A DNA stretch of 64,000 nucleotides, from positions 18,573 through 82,572 of the forward strand of contig JAICJH010000024.1 of NCBI GenBank assembly GCA_025928545.1, given 5' to 3'. Of the stretch, positions 61,485 through 64,000 are shown piece after piece. This DNA comes from Bryobacteraceae bacterium (lineage in GTDB: Bacteria; Acidobacteriota; Terriglobia; Bryobacterales; Bryobacteraceae). The translations under genes and the position numbers were made by a program. Every line of letters begins with the position of its first letter. Positions within the stretch are counted from its first letter, which is position 1. The notes under the pieces are model-generated. The model was not told where the DNA came from. It saw only the letters and a list, made by a program, of their open reading frames with translations, and made no database searches.

Positions 61485-61555
61485 GCCCCGGATCAGTATA
61501 CACCCAGGTTTGGGGGCTCCGAAAGCCGGTCCGCCACGCCGGTTGTCCGATCCGG

Positions 61556-61570
61556 ACGTGTCCGACAGGT
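61556..61570. promoter_or_regulatory. Probable sixth copy of the palindromic operator
   Basis: ACGTGTCCGACAGGT differs from ACCTGT-N3-ACAGGT at one arm position. Its centre is 57 bases from the copy at 61613-61627, resembling the paired divergent layout at 55161/55230. It may serve the CRTAC1 gene or assist repression of the receptor gene. No good -35 overlaps it. Confidence 0.45.
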
Positions 61571-61609
61571 ATCGGGATGACCCCGGAAAAACTACCCCAA
61601 AATTTTCCC

Positions 61610-61638
61610 TTGACCTGTCTGATAGGTTCTGATAATCT
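61610..61638 (+). promoter_or_regulatory. Promoter with operator before the TonB-dependent receptor
   Basis: TTGACC (61610-61615) overlaps the palindrome ACCTGTCTGATAGGT (61613-61627, one mismatch). A -10 may be TAATCT (61633-61638, 17-base spacer) or GATAAT (61631-61636, 15-base spacer). The transcript would have a leader of about 50 bases before ATG 61696. Confidence 0.7.
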
Positions 61639-61695
61639 TGCCCAAGATACAGGTGGTGGCTGTCCGTCCGTCTCGCCGCCTTAGAGGAGTTTCAC

Positions 61696-64000
61696 ATGCC
61701 AACAAAGAGAGTCTTTCGGTTTATCTTCGTGCTGCTCAGTGTTGCAGCCATTGCTTTAGCTCAGACGTCCGGGTCCATTGGTGGTGTCATCAAGGATCAG
61801 ACGGGCGCCTTAGTCCCCAATGCCAGCATCGTCGCAATGAACCCCGACACGGGTGTTCCATCGAAGGTGACAAGCCTTGCCGACGGTAAATATCTCATCA
61901 ACAACCTTGCGCCGGGTAAGTACGATTTAACGGTCGAAGTGCCCGGCTTCAAGAACTATCTCAGTAAGGGCATCGAGGTCCACGTCTCCGACAAGCTCGT
62001 CATCGACATCTCGCTTCAGATTGGCGAATCGCGGGACACCGTAACAATTACGGACGAGGCGCCGCTTCTGCGTACGGAAGACGCGCAGACCGGTGAGGTA
62101 ATCAACAATACCTTCATCGCCAACCTGCCGCAGCTTAACCGAAATCCTTTTGCTCTTCTTGCGCTGTCAGGCGACGTGGCCGGTTCTGGCAACTCGGTGG
62201 CGCTGAACGGTGGACGTACTTTAAGCGTGGATTATTACGTCGATGGCGGTGTCGTCAACAGCGGGCAGGGTAACAACCTGACCAATCAGACTCCCTCCAT
62301 GGACGCGGTTGCCGAATTCAAAGTTGTGACCTCCGGCATCTCAGCCGAGTTTGGCCGCATCTCGGGCGGCTATGTGACGCTCGTCACGAAGTCGGGTACG
62401 AACGCATATCACGGAAGTCTTTACGAATACATGTTTAATGACATGTTCAACGCCAATGCCTGGGCGCAAAACGCAATCGGAAACCCGAAGGTGCACTTCC
62501 GGCAGAACGATTATGGCTTCACCGCAGGCGGCCCGGTAACCCTCCCCAAAATCTATTCCGGCAAGAACAGAACGTTCTTCTTCATAGACAACGAATATCT
62601 GAAAAAGACCCAGGCCGGCAGCATTACTCTCGCGGGTGTTCCCAATGATCTGGAACGAAGCGGCGATTTGAGCAAGTCCTTCTATCAGGGCAAGCTTTAT
62701 CCGGCATACGATCCCGACGGGCCGCAGTCTGCCCAGCCCGCCGCGAACGGCTTCTACGAAAGACTCGGCTTGCTGGGCGGCGATGGCTATCACGTTCCCG
62801 CCAGCCGGATTTCCCCGGTAGCCATTGCGATTCTGGGTTTCGTGCCGAAGCCGAACCGGCCCGCGACTGCCGGCAGCAGCAGCCTGAACGACTACGGGTT
62901 CGCGTCTTCTTCCAAGCTCGACACGTTCCGTTTCGGCGCCCGCATCGATGAAAACCTGAGCGCCAGTCAGCGCCTGAATATCCGTTACTCGACCTACAGC
63001 TCAAACCAGGCCGCAACGCCGACCATGGAAAACCAGCTTTATACCAGCAACGTGGCGCAGAGCAATGGCGGCATCTCAGGAAACATCAACTACACCTGGA
63101 CCGCTACTCCGACCATGATTGTAGACATCCGCAACTCGGCCACGTTCCAGCCGATACTGACGGGCGCCACGCACGATCCGAGCTTCAACAATTCGTTCCT
63201 GCCCGCAATCTATCAGAAATATCTCGGAACAAACGATATTCAGACAATTACCAACTCGTTCATGAACGGCACCAACTATGCGCAGCCCGGTTCTGTCGCC
63301 GTCACAAACTCAACAAGCTACAACCTCGGCGGCACGGTAACCAAAATTCTTGCCCGCCACACCATGAAAGCCGGTTATGAATATCGCCGCTACTATGACA
63401 ACTTCCTGAATGCGGGCGGTTCCACGAACACTACCAACTTCATGACCGATCCGGTTTTCCGCTATCAGGGGGATTGGGGCAACGGTGCGGTCGAAGGCCG
63501 CGTCAACGGCATGGCAAGCTTCCTCCTGGGAATTAATGACAGAAACAATGTGGCGCAGCCGACCACCCGCGCCATGAACACTAATTACGTTGGAGCGTTT
63601 TTCCAGGATGACTGGAAAGTAAGCTCGAAGTTAACCTTGAACCTCGGCATGCGCTGGGATAATGAGCGCCCCACCACCGAACGCGGCGACAAGATTTACT
63701 TCTGGGATGCGAGCCATCCGTCCCTGTTTCCGGTTATCCCGGGCTACAGCTTCACCAACGCCGTCAAAGCTGCCGGTCTGGATCCGGCAACGATTCCGGT
63801 TCCCGATTGGGCAAAGAGCGGACAATTCGATCCGGGCGCGGTCATGCTGACCAATTCGAAGGAATTCAAGGCCCGCTCGCCGCAGTCACCGCACAATCTG
63901 CAGTTCGCACCACGCATCGGACTCGCCTACCAGCTCGACAAGAAAACCGTCGTCCGCGCCTTCGGCGGAAAGATGTTCCTCGGCACCACCGGCAACCCGA
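61696..64000 (+). CDS. Oar-like TonB-dependent receptor, 3' end outside window
   Basis: The frame is open from ATG 61696 (after GAGGAG at 61684-61689) to the window end: 768 codons, no stop. The signal peptide (VFRFIFVLLSVAAIALAQT) is followed by a carboxypeptidase-regulatory-like domain (GVIKDQTGALVPNASIVAMN) and a plug-like region (GGRTLSVDYYVDGGVV, then SAEFGRISGGYVTLVTKSGT). The barrel with many strands begins about residue 230 (FFFIDNEYLKKTQAG). This is the Oar type typical of Acidobacteria, usually about 1,000-1,200 aa. It likely imports a large substrate for the neighbouring secreted enzymes. Confidence 0.9.
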   Translation, partial: MPTKRVFRFIFVLLSVAAIALAQTSGSIGGVIKDQTGALVPNASIVAMNPDTGVPSKVTSLADGKYLINNLAPGKYDLTVEVPGFKNYLSKGIEVHVSDKLVIDISLQIGESRDTVTITDEAPLLRTEDAQTGEVINNTFIANLPQLNRNPFALLALSGDVAGSGNSVALNGGRTLSVDYYVDGGVVNSGQGNNLTNQTPSMDAVAEFKVVTSGISAEFGRISGGYVTLVTKSGTNAYHGSLYEYMFNDMFNANAWAQNAIGNPKVHFRQNDYGFTAGGPVTLPKIYSGKNRTFFFIDNEYLKKTQAGSITLAGVPNDLERSGDLSKSFYQGKLYPAYDPDGPQSAQPAANGFYERLGLLGGDGYHVPASRISPVAIAILGFVPKPNRPATAGSSSLNDYGFASSSKLDTFRFGARIDENLSASQRLNIRYSTYSSNQAATPTMENQLYTSNVAQSNGGISGNINYTWTATPTMIVDIRNSATFQPILTGATHDPSFNNSFLPAIYQKYLGTNDIQTITNSFMNGTNYAQPGSVAVTNSTSYNLGGTVTKILARHTMKAGYEYRRYYDNFLNAGGSTNTTNFMTDPVFRYQGDWGNGAVEGRVNGMASFLLGINDRNNVAQPTTRAMNTNYVGAFFQDDWKVSSKLTLNLGMRWDNERPTTERGDKIYFWDASHPSLFPVIPGYSFTNAVKAAGLDPATIPVPDWAKSGQFDPGAVMLTNSKEFKARSPQSPHNLQFAPRIGLAYQLDKKTVVRAFGGKMFLGTTGNP

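Overview
The window looks like chromosomal DNA from an acidobacterium of the Solibacter/Bryobacter type. This is an inference from gene content. The supporting features are two large secreted proteins with C-terminal domains of the Solibacter-associated TIGR03437 type, an Oar-like TonB-dependent receptor with an N-terminal carboxypeptidase-regulatory-like domain, PQQ-dependent dehydrogenases with a diheme cytochrome, a CRTAC1/ASPIC-UnbV protein, BlaI/BlaR1 regulation, many Tat or Sec signal peptides and GC-rich codon use. No rRNA, tRNA, CRISPR array or insertion sequence was recognised.

Layout. 0-3 kb: an AHSA1/ArsR pair behind a clear sigma-70 promoter, a terminator hairpin and a Tat-type Gfo/Idh/MocA oxidoreductase. 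3-7 kb: a BlaI/BlaR1 operon preceded by a secreted TPR protein; both promoters carry the same dyad between -35 and -10. 7-11.2 kb: amidohydrolase, TldD and TldE. 11.3-18.5 kb: housekeeping and small genes (matrixin-like protease, quinone oxidoreductase, transaldolase-like aldolase, DinB-like protein, prepilin peptidase). 18.5-22.6 kb: an operon of acyl-CoA synthetase, murQ, murA and a rhodanese. 22.7-28 kb: MFS transporter, an unknown lipoprotein pair, Nudix plus two-domain LigD, and a VOC protein. 28-35 kb: secreted propeller protein, PQQ dehydrogenase plus diheme cytochrome c, ThuA-like protein and a beta-sandwich-like secreted protein. 35.1-37.5 kb: a short tandem-repeat block and a hybrid histidine kinase. 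38-46.4 kb: acyltransferase, secreted proteins, a catalytically dead trypsin-like protein and a membrane-anchored RHS-like protein. 46.4-50.2 kb: a patchy accessory stretch with gene fragments, orphan proteins and a DUF1778/GNAT toxin-antitoxin pair.

50.3-64 kb is the most coherent region. A minus-strand operon (mutarotase-like protein, PQQ dehydrogenase with a frameshift, VOC protein, bicupin) diverges from a four-cupin protein. It is followed by a single cupin, a TPR protein, a second mutarotase-like protein, a CRTAC1 protein and the start of an Oar-like receptor. Five or six copies of a 15-bp palindrome, ACCTGT-N3-ACAGGT, lie on or beside the -35 boxes of these units. I read this as a local regulon, probably of a GntR-type repressor encoded elsewhere, controlling uptake and periplasmic oxidation or processing of a carbohydrate-like or aromatic substrate; the substrate cannot be read from sequence.

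Many secreted proteins from 30 to 57 kb carry Gly/Arg-rich (RGG) low-complexity inserts that at least one close paralogue lacks.
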